A stretch of DNA of 64,000 bases, taken from Gilvimarinus gilvus. GTDB taxonomy: Bacteria; Pseudomonadota; Gammaproteobacteria; Pseudomonadales; Cellvibrionaceae. The notes under the pieces were generated by a model. That model was not told the origin of the DNA. It ran no database searches and saw nothing but the letters and a program-made list of their open reading frames with translations. Made by a program: the position numbers and the translations under genes. The stretch covers positions 62,001 through 126,000 of the forward strand of contig NZ_JAULRU010000220.1 in NCBI RefSeq assembly GCF_030518155.1. Reading direction: 5' to 3'. Positions 34,711 through 44,226 of this stretch are shown here, one piece after another. Position 1 is the stretch's first letter. Each line of letters starts with the position of its first letter.

Positions 34711-35861
34711 TGTCCGCCCTCGACCCCATTAAATTCGAAGAATTTAAATCCGGCCAGCGGGTGCAGCAGTATCAGTACAAAAGCTTTGACCCCACCCGCG
34801 TTAATCGCGAATGGCTGTGGGAAGACCCGCTAATTAATACCCTGCTGGAGAAAGCCTCCCGCACCTTGGCGGAGCTGGATGCCTTTACCCTGATTGTGCC
34901 GGATGTTGACCTGTTTATTCAGATGCACATTACCAAAGAGGCCAACAAATCGTCTCGCATTGAAGGCACGCAAACGCAAATGGACGAAGCGGTGCTGGAG
35001 GCGGAGCAACTGGCGCCCGAAAAGCGCGATGACTGGGCCGAGGTGCGCAACTACGTGCAGGCGATTAACGAAGCGGTGGTGGATTTGGAAACCTTGCCGC
35101 TGTCGAACCGGCTATTAAAACGAACCCATGAAATTTTAATGCAGGGCGTGCGCGGCGAGAACAAAACGCCGGGTGAGTTTCGCATCAGCCAAAACTGGAT
35201 TGGCGGCAGCGGATTAAATGACGCGGCTTTTGTACCACCCCACCAGAGTGTGGTGCCCGAATTAATGGGTGATTTGGAGCTGTTTTGGCATAACGAGCAT
35301 ATTTATGTACCCGAGCTGATCCGTATTGCCCTTAGCCACTACCAGTTTGAAACCATCCACCCATTTCTGGATGGCAACGGCCGTATTGGCCGTTTGCTGA
35401 TTACCCTGTATTTAGTCAATAAGGGGTTGCTGCGTAAGCCCTCGCTTTACTTATCTGATTTTTTCGAACGCAACCGCGGCAGTTACTACGATGCCCTAAC
35501 CCGGGTGCGCGAATCACATGATCTACTGCATTGGGTGAAATTCTTTCTGCAGGCGGTGATTGAAACGGCCAATAACGGCAAGCAAACGTTTGAGTCTATT
35601 TTAAGCTTGCGCCAAGAAATGGATACCTTATTGTTTGGCTACGGCAAGCGCGCCGAAAACGCGCAAACCTTGCTTAAACATTTGTACAGCCGCCCGGCGA
35701 TTATGGCCAACGATGCGGCCACTATGCTGGGGGTAAGCCACCAAACGGCGTCTTCGCTGTTAAAAAGGCTGGTCGCCGATGGGGTTTTAGTGGAAGTTAC
35801 CGGGTATCAAAGAAACCGGGTGTTCTTTTTTGATCGGTATCTGCGCTTATTTAACTCCTAG
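34710..35861 (+). CDS. Class II Fic protein with C-terminal helix-turn-helix, embedded in the hsd operon
   Basis: 383 residues. A helical N-domain carries the inhibitory motif SSRIEG (S81-x3-E85-G). The Fic core shows HPFLDGNGRIGR (His217), the full AMP-transfer motif. The C-terminus is a winged helix (AIMANDAATMLGVSHQTASSLLKRLVADGVLVEV). Fic enzymes AMPylate proteins; the target here is unknown. It overlaps hsdS by 1 nt and separates hsdS from hsdR, so it is expressed with the methylase half. The inverted repeats just downstream could be its DNA target. Confidence 0.93.
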   Translation: MSALDPIKFEEFKSGQRVQQYQYKSFDPTRVNREWLWEDPLINTLLEKASRTLAELDAFTLIVPDVDLFIQMHITKEANKSSRIEGTQTQMDEAVLEAEQLAPEKRDDWAEVRNYVQAINEAVVDLETLPLSNRLLKRTHEILMQGVRGENKTPGEFRISQNWIGGSGLNDAAFVPPHQSVVPELMGDLELFWHNEHIYVPELIRIALSHYQFETIHPFLDGNGRIGRLLITLYLVNKGLLRKPSLYLSDFFERNRGSYYDALTRVRESHDLLHWVKFFLQAVIETANNGKQTFESILSLRQEMDTLLFGYGKRAENAQTLLKHLYSRPAIMANDAATMLGVSHQTASSLLKRLVADGVLVEVTGYQRNRVFFFDRYLRLFNS

Positions 35862-36297
35862 GGAGCCTCTGAATAGCCCCTAAAACCAAGCGTTATATTT
35901 ACACAAGAAAACCCATATGTAAGGATTAAAGCCTAAAACTTACATATGGATTATTTTATGTAAACATTCAGCCACATGTTTACATACAAAACGCTATATT
36001 CACTTTTACGCCAACCTAAAGGTAACCGGGTGAGCTTTTATAGCGGGAGAGAGCTTGAATAATTTCTTGATTTATTTACCCGACACGTGCGCCGTGAGCA
36101 CGAAAGAACGGGAAAAGACAAGGAAAAACAATAGGTTGTAAATATGCCGTTTCTTGACCCAGTTTTGACTGGTTAAATTTTAATCATTACGGGATAACCG
36201 AACCGCCTGTATATGTAAGAATGGGCGCAATTGCATTACCTATAGACTCCCATATGTAAGGCTGAATGGATTTAAGCAACACAAGGAATACGCAATA
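35862..36297. promoter_or_regulatory. fic-hsdR intergenic region with repeated ATGTAA inverted repeats
   Basis: Two perfect 11-bp inverted repeats: CCATATGTAAG / CTTACATATGG (35913-35923, 35939-35949) and TATGTAAACAT / ATGTTTACATA (35957-35967, 35976-35986). Further single copies of TATATGTAAG (near 36210) and CCATATGTAAGG (near 36250) lie closer to hsdR. AAGGAA precedes the hsdR start. The density of related sites suggests a repressor binding region that controls hsdR separately. Confidence 0.7.
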
Positions 36298-38778
36298 ATG
36301 ACCATGAATGAGGCGGATACCAGAGCTAACCTGATTGACCCCAAGCTGGTCGAGGCGGGCTGGGGGCAGGTGGACGAGAGCCATATCCGCCGCGAGGTCG
36401 GTATTACCCTGGGTCGTATTCTTCCAACCGGGGGCAAAGGCGGCGGCAAGCGCGCCGCCAGCCTGAGCAGCGATTACGTTCTGGAATACCGGGGCCGCAA
36501 GCTGGCCGCCATAGAGGCCAAAAAAGAAAGCCTGAGCTATACCGAGGGGGTGCGCCAGGCCAAGGACTACGCCCAGCGCCTGCAGTGCCGTTTTGGCTAC
36601 GCGACCAATGGCCACGATATTTACCAGATAGACATGCTCACCGGCGAAGAAAATCTAGTGAAAGGGTTTTTAGGCCCGGATGAGCTGTGGCAGCTGACCT
36701 TTGACCCAGACTTTAGGCCCGGCGCCCTGCCCGAGCCCGACTTTGCCGCCGTGTGGCGCGAGCGCTTTGCCCAAATTCCCTTTGAGTGCAAAGGCGACTG
36801 GCAACCCCGCTACTACCAGGAAAATGCCATCAACAACGCGCTGGAGGCCATCGCCCAGGGTAGCCAGCGCATTCTGCTAACCCTGGCCACCGGCACCGGC
36901 AAAACCTGCATTGCCTTCCAAACCGCCTGGAAGCTGTTCCACAGCCGCTGGAGCCTGCACGCGCAAACCAACCCCGCCGCCGCTAAAAAGCGCCCCCGTA
37001 TTCTGTTTTTGGCGGACCGCAACGTACTGGCCAATCAGGCCTTTAATGATTTTGGCCCCTTTGGTGAAGATGCCATTGTGCGCATTGAACCGGGCGAGGT
37101 TAAAAAGCTGGGCGCGGTGCCCAAGAATGCCAGCGTGTTTTTTACCATTTTCCAGACTTTTATGAGCGGGCCGGAGGACGAGCACGGCAACAAAACGCCC
37201 TACTTCGGCCAATACCCACAAGACTTTTTCGACTTTATTGTGATCGACGAGTGTCACCGGGGCGGCGCCAACGACGAAAGCAGCTGGCGCGAGATTCTTA
37301 ACTACTTCGCCCCCGCTGTACAGCTGGGCCTGACCGCAACCCCCAAGCGCTCGGTAAATGCCGATACCTACGGCTACTTTGGTGACCCTGTCTACAGCTA
37401 CGCCCTGAAAGACGGCATTAACGACGGCTTTTTAACCCCGTTTAAGGTGCTGCCCATCGTTGGCACCATGGACGAGTATATTTATACCCCCGGCGATGGC
37501 GTGGTGGTAAAAGGCGAGCCGGAACCGGGCCGGGTTTACAAAGAGGCGGACTTTAACCGTATTATCACCATCCCCGAGCGCGAGAAAATGCGGGTGCGCT
37601 ACTGGATGGACCGCTTTAACCCCCATGAAAAAACCATCGTATTCTGCGCCACACAGGAACACGCGGGCATGGTGCGGGATTTTATTAACCAGTATGCCGT
37701 CACAAAGGGCTGGACCACCAATCCGGGCTATTGCGTGCGCGTCACCGCCAACGACGGCAGCGCCGGTGAGAACGACCTGAAGGTATTTCAGGACAACGAA
37801 AAAACCATTCCAACTATTCTTACCACCTCGCGCAAGCTCTCTACCGGCGTGGACGCCCGCAACGTGCGCAATATTGTTTTGATGCGCCCGTGCAACAATA
37901 TGATTGAATTCAAACAAATTATTGGTCGCGGCACCCGCCTGTACGACGGTAAGGATTACTTCACCATCTACGACTTCGTCAAAGCCCACTACAACTTCGC
38001 CGACCCAGAGTGGGATGGTGAACCACTGGAGCCAGAAACTTGCGCCAAATGCGGTGTAAGCCCTTGCGCCTGCGAGAACGGCGGTGATGGGACAACAGGC
38101 ACCTGCAAGGTCTGCGACAATACCCCATGCATCTGTGAAAAACCGGAACCCGAGCCCTGCCCCGACTGCGGCCAGCGCCCCTGTGCCTGCGAGAAAAAGG
38201 TGGTTATCAACCTGTCCGATGGCAAGGCCCGCGCCATTAAACACATCGCTTCCGCCCTGTACTGGAGCCCGGAAGGCAAACCCATTACCGCCAAAGAGTT
38301 TTTAGAGCGCCTGTTCGGTGAACTGCCTCATTTTTTTACCGACGAAGATCAACTGCGCGAGATCTGGAGTGACCCCACCACGCGAGAAAAACTACTGGAA
38401 GACTTGAGTGAGGCTGGCTACGGCGAAGAGCAACTCAATAGCATGAAGGATTTGATCGACGCCAAAGAAAGCGACGTTTACGATGTACTGGCTTACGTCG
38501 CTTACGCTGCTGAAACCCACACTCGCCGCGAACGAGTACAAACCGCCAAACCCGCCATCACTCTAGCCTACAACAACTACAAGCAACAAGAATTTATTAA
38601 CTTTGTGCTGAGTAAATATATCGAAGACGGCGTGACGGAATTGTCTACCACGAAGATGCGAAGCCTGATAGAGCTGAAATACAACACCATCAGCGATGCG
38701 GCCAGTGAGCTCGGCTCACCTGCGGTAATTCGGGAGACATTTGTGGGGTTTCAGAAGTACCTTTATACACCGCAGTGA
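36298..38778 (+). CDS. hsdR: Type I restriction endonuclease subunit with Cys-rich knuckle insert
   Basis: 826 residues of the EcoEI-type R family. The N-terminal nuclease domain has LAAIEAKKESLSY (E-x-K). The translocase has Walker A ATGTGKT (~197-203), DECH box VIDECH (~320) and QIIGRGTRLYDGK in the second RecA lobe. A C-terminal HsdR-specific domain follows. Between them (~582-632) are three CxxCx4PCxC-type knuckles (CAKCGVSPCAC, CKVCDNTPCIC, CPDCGQRPCAC), likely zinc-binding. It cuts unmethylated DNA after ATP-driven translocation, together with HsdM and HsdS. It is separated from the operon by a repeat-rich gap, so expression can lag behind methylation. Confidence 0.95.
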   Translation: MTMNEADTRANLIDPKLVEAGWGQVDESHIRREVGITLGRILPTGGKGGGKRAASLSSDYVLEYRGRKLAAIEAKKESLSYTEGVRQAKDYAQRLQCRFGYATNGHDIYQIDMLTGEENLVKGFLGPDELWQLTFDPDFRPGALPEPDFAAVWRERFAQIPFECKGDWQPRYYQENAINNALEAIAQGSQRILLTLATGTGKTCIAFQTAWKLFHSRWSLHAQTNPAAAKKRPRILFLADRNVLANQAFNDFGPFGEDAIVRIEPGEVKKLGAVPKNASVFFTIFQTFMSGPEDEHGNKTPYFGQYPQDFFDFIVIDECHRGGANDESSWREILNYFAPAVQLGLTATPKRSVNADTYGYFGDPVYSYALKDGINDGFLTPFKVLPIVGTMDEYIYTPGDGVVVKGEPEPGRVYKEADFNRIITIPEREKMRVRYWMDRFNPHEKTIVFCATQEHAGMVRDFINQYAVTKGWTTNPGYCVRVTANDGSAGENDLKVFQDNEKTIPTILTTSRKLSTGVDARNVRNIVLMRPCNNMIEFKQIIGRGTRLYDGKDYFTIYDFVKAHYNFADPEWDGEPLEPETCAKCGVSPCACENGGDGTTGTCKVCDNTPCICEKPEPEPCPDCGQRPCACEKKVVINLSDGKARAIKHIASALYWSPEGKPITAKEFLERLFGELPHFFTDEDQLREIWSDPTTREKLLEDLSEAGYGEEQLNSMKDLIDAKESDVYDVLAYVAYAAETHTRRERVQTAKPAITLAYNNYKQQEFINFVLSKYIEDGVTELSTTKMRSLIELKYNTISDAASELGSPAVIRETFVGFQKYLYTPQ

Positions 38779-38869
38779 CTTTATGACTTATGGAATAATA
38801 CGCTAAGGTGGCGACAACAAATCCACCACTCAAGCTAAGCGGATATTGCACCCTGACACCGGTACCCAC

Positions 38870-39871
38870 ATGAACAACATCGGTCGTAACGATCCCTGCC
38901 CCTGTGGCAGCGGCAAGAAGTACAAAAAGTGTTGCCTGGAGGCTGATGTACTCACCACAGCGCAAAGCAACCCTGCGTCACAGGTTAATCAAGAACTCAG
39001 CAAAGCTTTTGCGGGGCAGCAGTTTGAATCACTGGACGATATGCAGGTATTTGCCGAGCATAAAATTCAGCAAATGAACGAGGCGCCGCGTGACGAGCTG
39101 GGCGGGTTTTCACCCAGCCAATTGCACACATTGTTGAATTACCCACTGGAAGAACAGCAGCTGATTCGCTGGCAATCTACGATTAGCAACCAGGCACTGA
39201 ATGCCGCCCCCGTTTGGGTGGTTTTTGATGCGCTGCGAACCTATTTAAGCGAGCACAACGCAAAAGCGACCGCCAAGGGGAACTTGCCTCGGGCCCTGGT
39301 TAAATTCGTACTAGACCAATATGTAGAGAGATTTGACACCGATTTTAGACTTGAGCGAGTCAACAAAGAGGAAGACTTTAGAGAGCTTAATATCACCCGC
39401 TTAGTACTTGAGCTGGCAGGGTTGATACGACTGCATAAAGGGCACTTTACGCTCACCAAGAAAGCATTGTCGTTAACCGATAGCGAGCTTTTTAAACTGC
39501 TGTTGACGACTTACCAAGAAAAATACAACTGGGCTTATGAAGACCTTTACCCCGAGCTGAATTTTATCCAATCTGCAGGTTGGTACTCGCTGGTGGCGCT
39601 GCACCGATTAAATGGCCAAGCTATTAATAAAATGGCATTTGCCGAAGATTTTGTAAGAGTATTCCCAATGTTGTTGGACGAGGCAGAAGGCAATGCCTAT
39701 AAAAGCCCACAGGACTGCATCACTAACAGCTACAGCATTCGCACGATTGAGCGCTTTTGGGAGTTCTTTGGATTTGTGAGGCTGGAAGGCGAAATATTCA
39801 CCCAAGGCTACAGAAAAACCATGGTGACAATGCCATTATTGCATCAAATATTTGTATTCCCTCAGGAGTAA
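38870..39871 (+). CDS. SEC-C motif protein of unknown function
   Basis: 333 residues from the ATG at 38870. The N-terminus is a SEC-C zinc finger (RNDPCPCGSGKKYKKCC). The remaining ~300 residues are mostly helical, with no domain I recognise. SEC-C proteins often accompany nucleic-acid or defence enzymes. It lies 91 bp after hsdR on the same strand and probably belongs to the same defence island; a direct role in restriction is not shown. Confidence 0.85.
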   Translation: MNNIGRNDPCPCGSGKKYKKCCLEADVLTTAQSNPASQVNQELSKAFAGQQFESLDDMQVFAEHKIQQMNEAPRDELGGFSPSQLHTLLNYPLEEQQLIRWQSTISNQALNAAPVWVVFDALRTYLSEHNAKATAKGNLPRALVKFVLDQYVERFDTDFRLERVNKEEDFRELNITRLVLELAGLIRLHKGHFTLTKKALSLTDSELFKLLLTTYQEKYNWAYEDLYPELNFIQSAGWYSLVALHRLNGQAINKMAFAEDFVRVFPMLLDEAEGNAYKSPQDCITNSYSIRTIERFWEFFGFVRLEGEIFTQGYRKTMVTMPLLHQIFVFPQE

Positions 39872-39892
39872 TTTGGAGCATACCTCGTGCTC

Positions 39893-40591
39893 CTACCCCC
39901 ACGGCAACTTCTTCAAACAGCCCTTCTCCAGCAAATCCGCCAAATCCCGCGTAGCGGTAGGTTTACTGACTTTGGCCAGCGACTGGTACTTTCGGGCATT
40001 GATGCCCTGCGAAAATTCCTCGCCAGCGTTATCCAACAAGCGATTGAGCACTTTTATCTGCCGCTCACTGAGCACGGTGCTGGCGTGGCGTTGCCAGAAA
40101 CGTGTTTTATCCAATACCCGGTCTATTCGGTTTAAGGCTTGTTGCAAGGCCGCCTCTAATGTGGATAAAAACCAGGCAAGCCAAGTTGTAACGTCCAGCT
40201 CGCCCTTTTGGGTATTCTCCAGGTGATCGTAATAGGCTTGGCGGTCGGCCATGATGGCGGCGCTGAGTGAATAGAAACGCACCGATTGCCCCTCAGCCTG
40301 CGCCAAAGCTCTGTCAGTTACGGCGCGGGTGACGCGGCCATTACCATCATCAAACGAGTGTAGGGTAACTAGCCATAAATGAGCTACACCTGCGCGCACT
40401 AAAGCGTCTAACTTATTAGGTGGTTGGTTAAACCATTGAAGGAAGTGTTCGAGCTCTTGCTCCAACCCTTGGCGTGGTGGTGTATAAATCTGGGACAGCC
40501 GTACATTTACTTGCTCCAACCCTTGGCGTGGTGGTGTATAAATCTGGGACAGCCGTACATTTATTGCTTGTTTAATATGGAGCCATAAGTT
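39893..40591 (-). pseudogene. 5'-truncated fic gene
   Basis: The frame encodes the C-terminal ~220 residues of a Fic protein of the DUF4172 type, including the core motif HSFDDGNGRVTR and the winged-helix tail (YQSLAKVSKPTATRDLADLLEKG). The N-terminal domain (about 150 residues) is missing, no ATG starts the frame, and an in-frame TGA at 40592-40594 closes it upstream. A 54-bp in-frame tandem duplication sits at its 5' end. It is convergent with the SEC-C gene. Confidence 0.85.
40456..40563. repeat. 54-bp perfect tandem duplication in the broken fic gene
   Basis: Units 40456-40509 and 40510-40563 are identical, starting CTTGCTCCAACCC. The length is 18 codons, so the frame is kept and VRLSQIYTPPRQGLEQ occurs twice. 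Confidence 0.97.
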
Positions 40592-40603
40592 TCATCTAAC
40601 CCC
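40582..40603 (-). repeat. 22-bp inverted repeat, left copy
   Basis: On the minus strand reads GGGGTTAGATGAAACTT then ATGGC. The plus-strand partner at 43934-43955 differs at two positions. Together they flank the cyclase gene. Confidence 0.85.
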
Positions 40604-40852
40604 AGCAGCCCCCGTTGATCAGCAACGACTGAGTTGATTCTAATGAAGTAAACTGTCCCCGCCCGCCTCACCTATCGCCAACAGTGCGCACCAACCATTT
40701 GTAGATTTGTGTGCCAAAAGCGTGACTCGGCTAACTTTTTCCTCATTCAGCCTGTGCTATGTTAGTAGGTAGTGGTTCTCTGGTTGGCAAGGCTTGCACA
40801 CCCTTGACTCCACCTGAGATCAACACAGTGCCGGAACCGGAATACAATAACA

Positions 40853-43800
40853 ATGCAACGCGATTTCCTTAAGACACTCACTCTGCTGTTACTGGTAGCA
40901 GGGTCTGCCGTGACAGCCGAGACGAAAAACCCGGCATCCGCCGCACCCACTATTCGGTTCGATAACCCTTTTGACCAAAGCGATGCCGGCAGTCACCTGT
41001 TAGGTGGGGTGATTGATATTATCCAGGATGAGAAAGGGTTTATTTGGCTGGGGGGCGAGAATGGCCTCGGGCGCTATGACGGCCGCGACCTGAAACTCTA
41101 CCAAGCTGACTCCTCCTCGGAGCGCAGCCTCAGTGGCAATTATGTCTGGAGTCTGGCGCTCGATAAAGACGGGGTACTTTGGCAGGCCACCGGCGGTGGC
41201 CTTAGCCGTTACAACGAACGGACTGAAGATTTTACCCAATACCTACAATTCGGTGACACCCGCTTTATCTCTGGCAGTTTATCATCGCTTGCGGTGGGTG
41301 AAGATAATACCCTCTACGTGGGCGGCATTCGCTCGCTATATGCCATCAATCCCACTCGCACGGCCATGAGCATCTACCAACCCGCCCCGCCTATCTCAAG
41401 GGGCCCCAATGTCGGTCAGGTACAGGATTTATCGATCGATTCCGATGGGCGGGTATGGATGGCCATGGCCGGCATGGGGGTAGCAATTTTTGACCCGGCC
41501 ACTGCAAGCTTTGAGTATTTGCTGCACAACCCTAATGATGCCAACTCAATCGCTTACAATCATGTGCGGGTCATTGTCCACGACAAGCAGGGCCGCACCT
41601 GGTTGGGTACCTATGGCAACGGCATCAGTCTGCTGGATCATGCCACCGGCAAGTTTACTCACTACGCCCATGATCCAGATGACCCCTTTTCACTGGAAGT
41701 TAACATCATTTGGGATATTACCCTGGACAGCGAGGGGGTGGTATGGGTTGCCCTGGATCAAGGCGGGCTTGCGCGCTTTGACGAAACGACACAGTCGTTT
41801 CATCATTATCACAATGCACCCTACGATTCCCACAGCTTGATCTCCGACCAGGTACGTGTTGTCTATGAAGACAATAACAGCGATTTGTGGATTGGGGCTT
41901 TTCCGGCTGGGGTGAGCTTTTACAACCGCAGCACCCAAGTGTTTCGACACCACACCTCCCGCCCCAATGACCCCAGTAGCCTTAGCAACAACGCCATTCT
42001 CGCAATGCTGGAAAGCGAGGACGGCACCATTTGGGTAGGCACCGAGAACGGCCTGAATGCACTCGATAGCCGCAACGACAGAGTGCGGCGCTATATGAGT
42101 GACCCCGACAGTCCTTATGGGCTCAAGGCCAATCCGGTGCTGGCTCTGGAGGAAGATACGAATGGTCAACTCTGGGTAGGCACTTGGGCCGGTGGTTTGC
42201 ATCGCTTCGACCCCGATACCGGCCGCTTTTATAACTACTCTAACCAAAGCGATAACCCCGGCTCAATCAATGATGATTTTATCTGGAGCCTGCTGTTAAG
42301 TCGCGACCAAACGTTGTGGGTTGGCACCGAAAACGGCGGGCTTAATCGCTACCACCGAGACACCGATAGCTTTAGCCACTATATAAACCAAGAGGGTCAA
42401 GACAATACGATCTCCGGCAACTATTTACCTGCCCTGCTTGAAGATCAGAGCGGCCGACTGTGGATTGGCACCTACCCTGGGCTCGATCTGTTTGACCCCG
42501 ACACCGAAACTTTCACCCCAGCGACACAAGCCAGCGTTACCAGCCAGCCAGGCGACGATCTCAATATTCGCTCACTGCATGAAGACAATCAAGGACGCAT
42601 CTGGATTGGCACCGACCAGGGGGTAAATATCTACCACCCGAATACAGGTGAGGTTCGCCATATAAATGTGCAAGAAGGGCTGCCTTCATCCAGTGTTTCC
42701 AGCATTCTTGAAGATGAGCGAGGTGATATTTGGCTCGCCACCACGAACGGCTTGGCACGCATAGGCTCAGACCTAACAGTGATCGCAACTTACAGCCGCG
42801 ACAATGGCCTAGCGGGCAGTAACTACAATCGCGATGCCAGCCTAAAAGATAGCCAAGGCCTGTTGTATTTTGGCAGTACCGAGGGGATTACGGTATTCAA
42901 TCCCGAGGATTTGAATAAACATGGCGCCAACTTTCCCGTGGTTATTACAAATCTGCGAATTCTCAACCGGGCTGCGCCTATTGGCGTGAAAGGTTCGCCG
43001 CTTAGCACGTCTATTTTAACGACCGACGAGCTCACCTTGACGCACGAAGACACCATGTTCTCGTTCGATTTAGCAGCGTTAAATTTTCGCCAGAATAATA
43101 CTATGCGCTATAGCTATCAGCTGGAAGGCTTTGACCGCGGCTGGAATAATATTGGCCGCAACACCAGCGCTACCTATACCAATATTAACTCCGGGGAATA
43201 TCGGTTTCGTACCCGCGCCTCCGTTAATGGCGAAAACTGGGTAGAGGGTCAGACGATTGCGATTACCATCCTGCCGCCGCCCTGGCGCAGCTGGTGGGCC
43301 TATTGTATTTACCTAGCCATTTTGGCGGTGTTGTTATGGTTCGCGCATAAATATATCACCTTGCAGGTGCGCGCCGAGGCCTACCGCAGCAAATCCATGA
43401 CTGACCCACTAACACAGCTGTATAATCGCGCCGGTATAGCTCAGGTCTCGGAAGGCATATTCGCCAACCCTACGACCAAAAAGGGCATGTGTTTAATGAT
43501 TATGGATATCGATCATTTTAAACGGGTGAACGACCGCCGCGGCCACGATGCCGGCGACCGTATATTGTGTGATGTCAGCCGAATTGTGCGGGACTGTCTG
43601 CGTACCAGCGATCACTTTGGTCGCTGGGGGGGCGAAGAATTTATACTAATGTGCCCGACACACGGGCACGCCAGCAGCCACTATTTAGCAGAAAAAGTGC
43701 GCAAGACAGTAGAGGCCCATACCTACGAGCAACACTCGCGTAAGCCCATTCACCTCAGTGTGAGTATTGGCCTGGTCGATATTGAACCCGAAGACAGCTT

Positions 43801-43882
43801 TGAAAGCGCCCTCAAGCGTGCCGACAACGCGCTCTATAAGGCCAAAGAACTGGGCCGCAATTGTGTGGTAATGGCGGATTAA
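40853..43882 (+). CDS. Periplasmic propeller sensor with GGDEF diguanylate cyclase
   Basis: 1009 residues. A signal peptide (to ~22) leads into two seven-bladed Reg_prop propellers (~50-700) with many WLGTENGL / WIGTYGNGL-type repeats. A Y_Y_Y domain (~720-805) and one membrane helix (~812-835) follow, then a GGDEF domain (~850-1009) with active site WGGEEF (~926) and an intact inhibitory RxxD (RTSD five residues before it). The architecture is like hybrid two-component sensors of polysaccharide use, but with c-di-GMP synthesis as output. The ligand is likely an oligosaccharide (inference). The gene lies between inverted 22-bp repeats and fic fragments. Confidence 0.93.
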   Translation: MQRDFLKTLTLLLLVAGSAVTAETKNPASAAPTIRFDNPFDQSDAGSHLLGGVIDIIQDEKGFIWLGGENGLGRYDGRDLKLYQADSSSERSLSGNYVWSLALDKDGVLWQATGGGLSRYNERTEDFTQYLQFGDTRFISGSLSSLAVGEDNTLYVGGIRSLYAINPTRTAMSIYQPAPPISRGPNVGQVQDLSIDSDGRVWMAMAGMGVAIFDPATASFEYLLHNPNDANSIAYNHVRVIVHDKQGRTWLGTYGNGISLLDHATGKFTHYAHDPDDPFSLEVNIIWDITLDSEGVVWVALDQGGLARFDETTQSFHHYHNAPYDSHSLISDQVRVVYEDNNSDLWIGAFPAGVSFYNRSTQVFRHHTSRPNDPSSLSNNAILAMLESEDGTIWVGTENGLNALDSRNDRVRRYMSDPDSPYGLKANPVLALEEDTNGQLWVGTWAGGLHRFDPDTGRFYNYSNQSDNPGSINDDFIWSLLLSRDQTLWVGTENGGLNRYHRDTDSFSHYINQEGQDNTISGNYLPALLEDQSGRLWIGTYPGLDLFDPDTETFTPATQASVTSQPGDDLNIRSLHEDNQGRIWIGTDQGVNIYHPNTGEVRHINVQEGLPSSSVSSILEDERGDIWLATTNGLARIGSDLTVIATYSRDNGLAGSNYNRDASLKDSQGLLYFGSTEGITVFNPEDLNKHGANFPVVITNLRILNRAAPIGVKGSPLSTSILTTDELTLTHEDTMFSFDLAALNFRQNNTMRYSYQLEGFDRGWNNIGRNTSATYTNINSGEYRFRTRASVNGENWVEGQTIAITILPPPWRSWWAYCIYLAILAVLLWFAHKYITLQVRAEAYRSKSMTDPLTQLYNRAGIAQVSEGIFANPTTKKGMCLMIMDIDHFKRVNDRRGHDAGDRILCDVSRIVRDCLRTSDHFGRWGGEEFILMCPTHGHASSHYLAEKVRKTVEAHTYEQHSRKPIHLSVSIGLVDIEPEDSFESALKRADNALYKAKELGRNCVVMAD

Positions 43883-43933
43883 AATCGTGCGCAACAAAAA
43901 AACGTATGGGTGTTCCGGAGCGCAGTAATTGAC

Positions 43934-43955
43934 GGGGTCAGATGAAACTTTTGGC
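43934..43955 (+). repeat. 22-bp inverted repeat, right copy
   Basis: GGGGTCAGATGAAACTT then TTGGC, inverted relative to 40582-40603 (20 of 22 positions equal). Confidence 0.85.
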
Positions 43956-43974
43956 ATAAAACTCTTCACACCTT

Positions 43975-44135
43975 TCACCAATCCGGGCGCAACCCAGCAC
44001 TCAAATGCGAACCCCATACCTCGTATCCCCCGGTAACTTCCGTAAACACCCTCTTTTCCAACACGCTAGCCAATCCCGCGTCGCGGTGGGTTTACTGACT
44101 TTGGCCAGCGACTGGTACTTGTGAGCATTGATGCC
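43975..44135 (-). pseudogene. Fragment of a second fic gene tail
   Basis: Translating the minus strand gives QGINAHKYQSLAKVSKPTATRD, matching QGINARKYQSLAKVSKPTATRD of the fic pseudogene at 39893. After a one-base frameshift it continues LASVLEKRVFTEVTGG to a TGA at 43975-43977. Everything upstream of this tail is absent. Confidence 0.85.
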
Positions 44136-44226
44136 CTGCTCAACCCCCAGCTCGGCAACCCCCATCAGGTATTACCGTTTGTGCCCTAACCCTGTAAGAT
44201 TAGCCAAAACACTACAGGGAATGATC

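Noticed and set aside
37432-38244. 270-codon minus-strand frame inside hsdR
   Set aside because: Antisense shadow of a GC-rich gene with strong codon bias; the plus strand has complete HsdR motifs.
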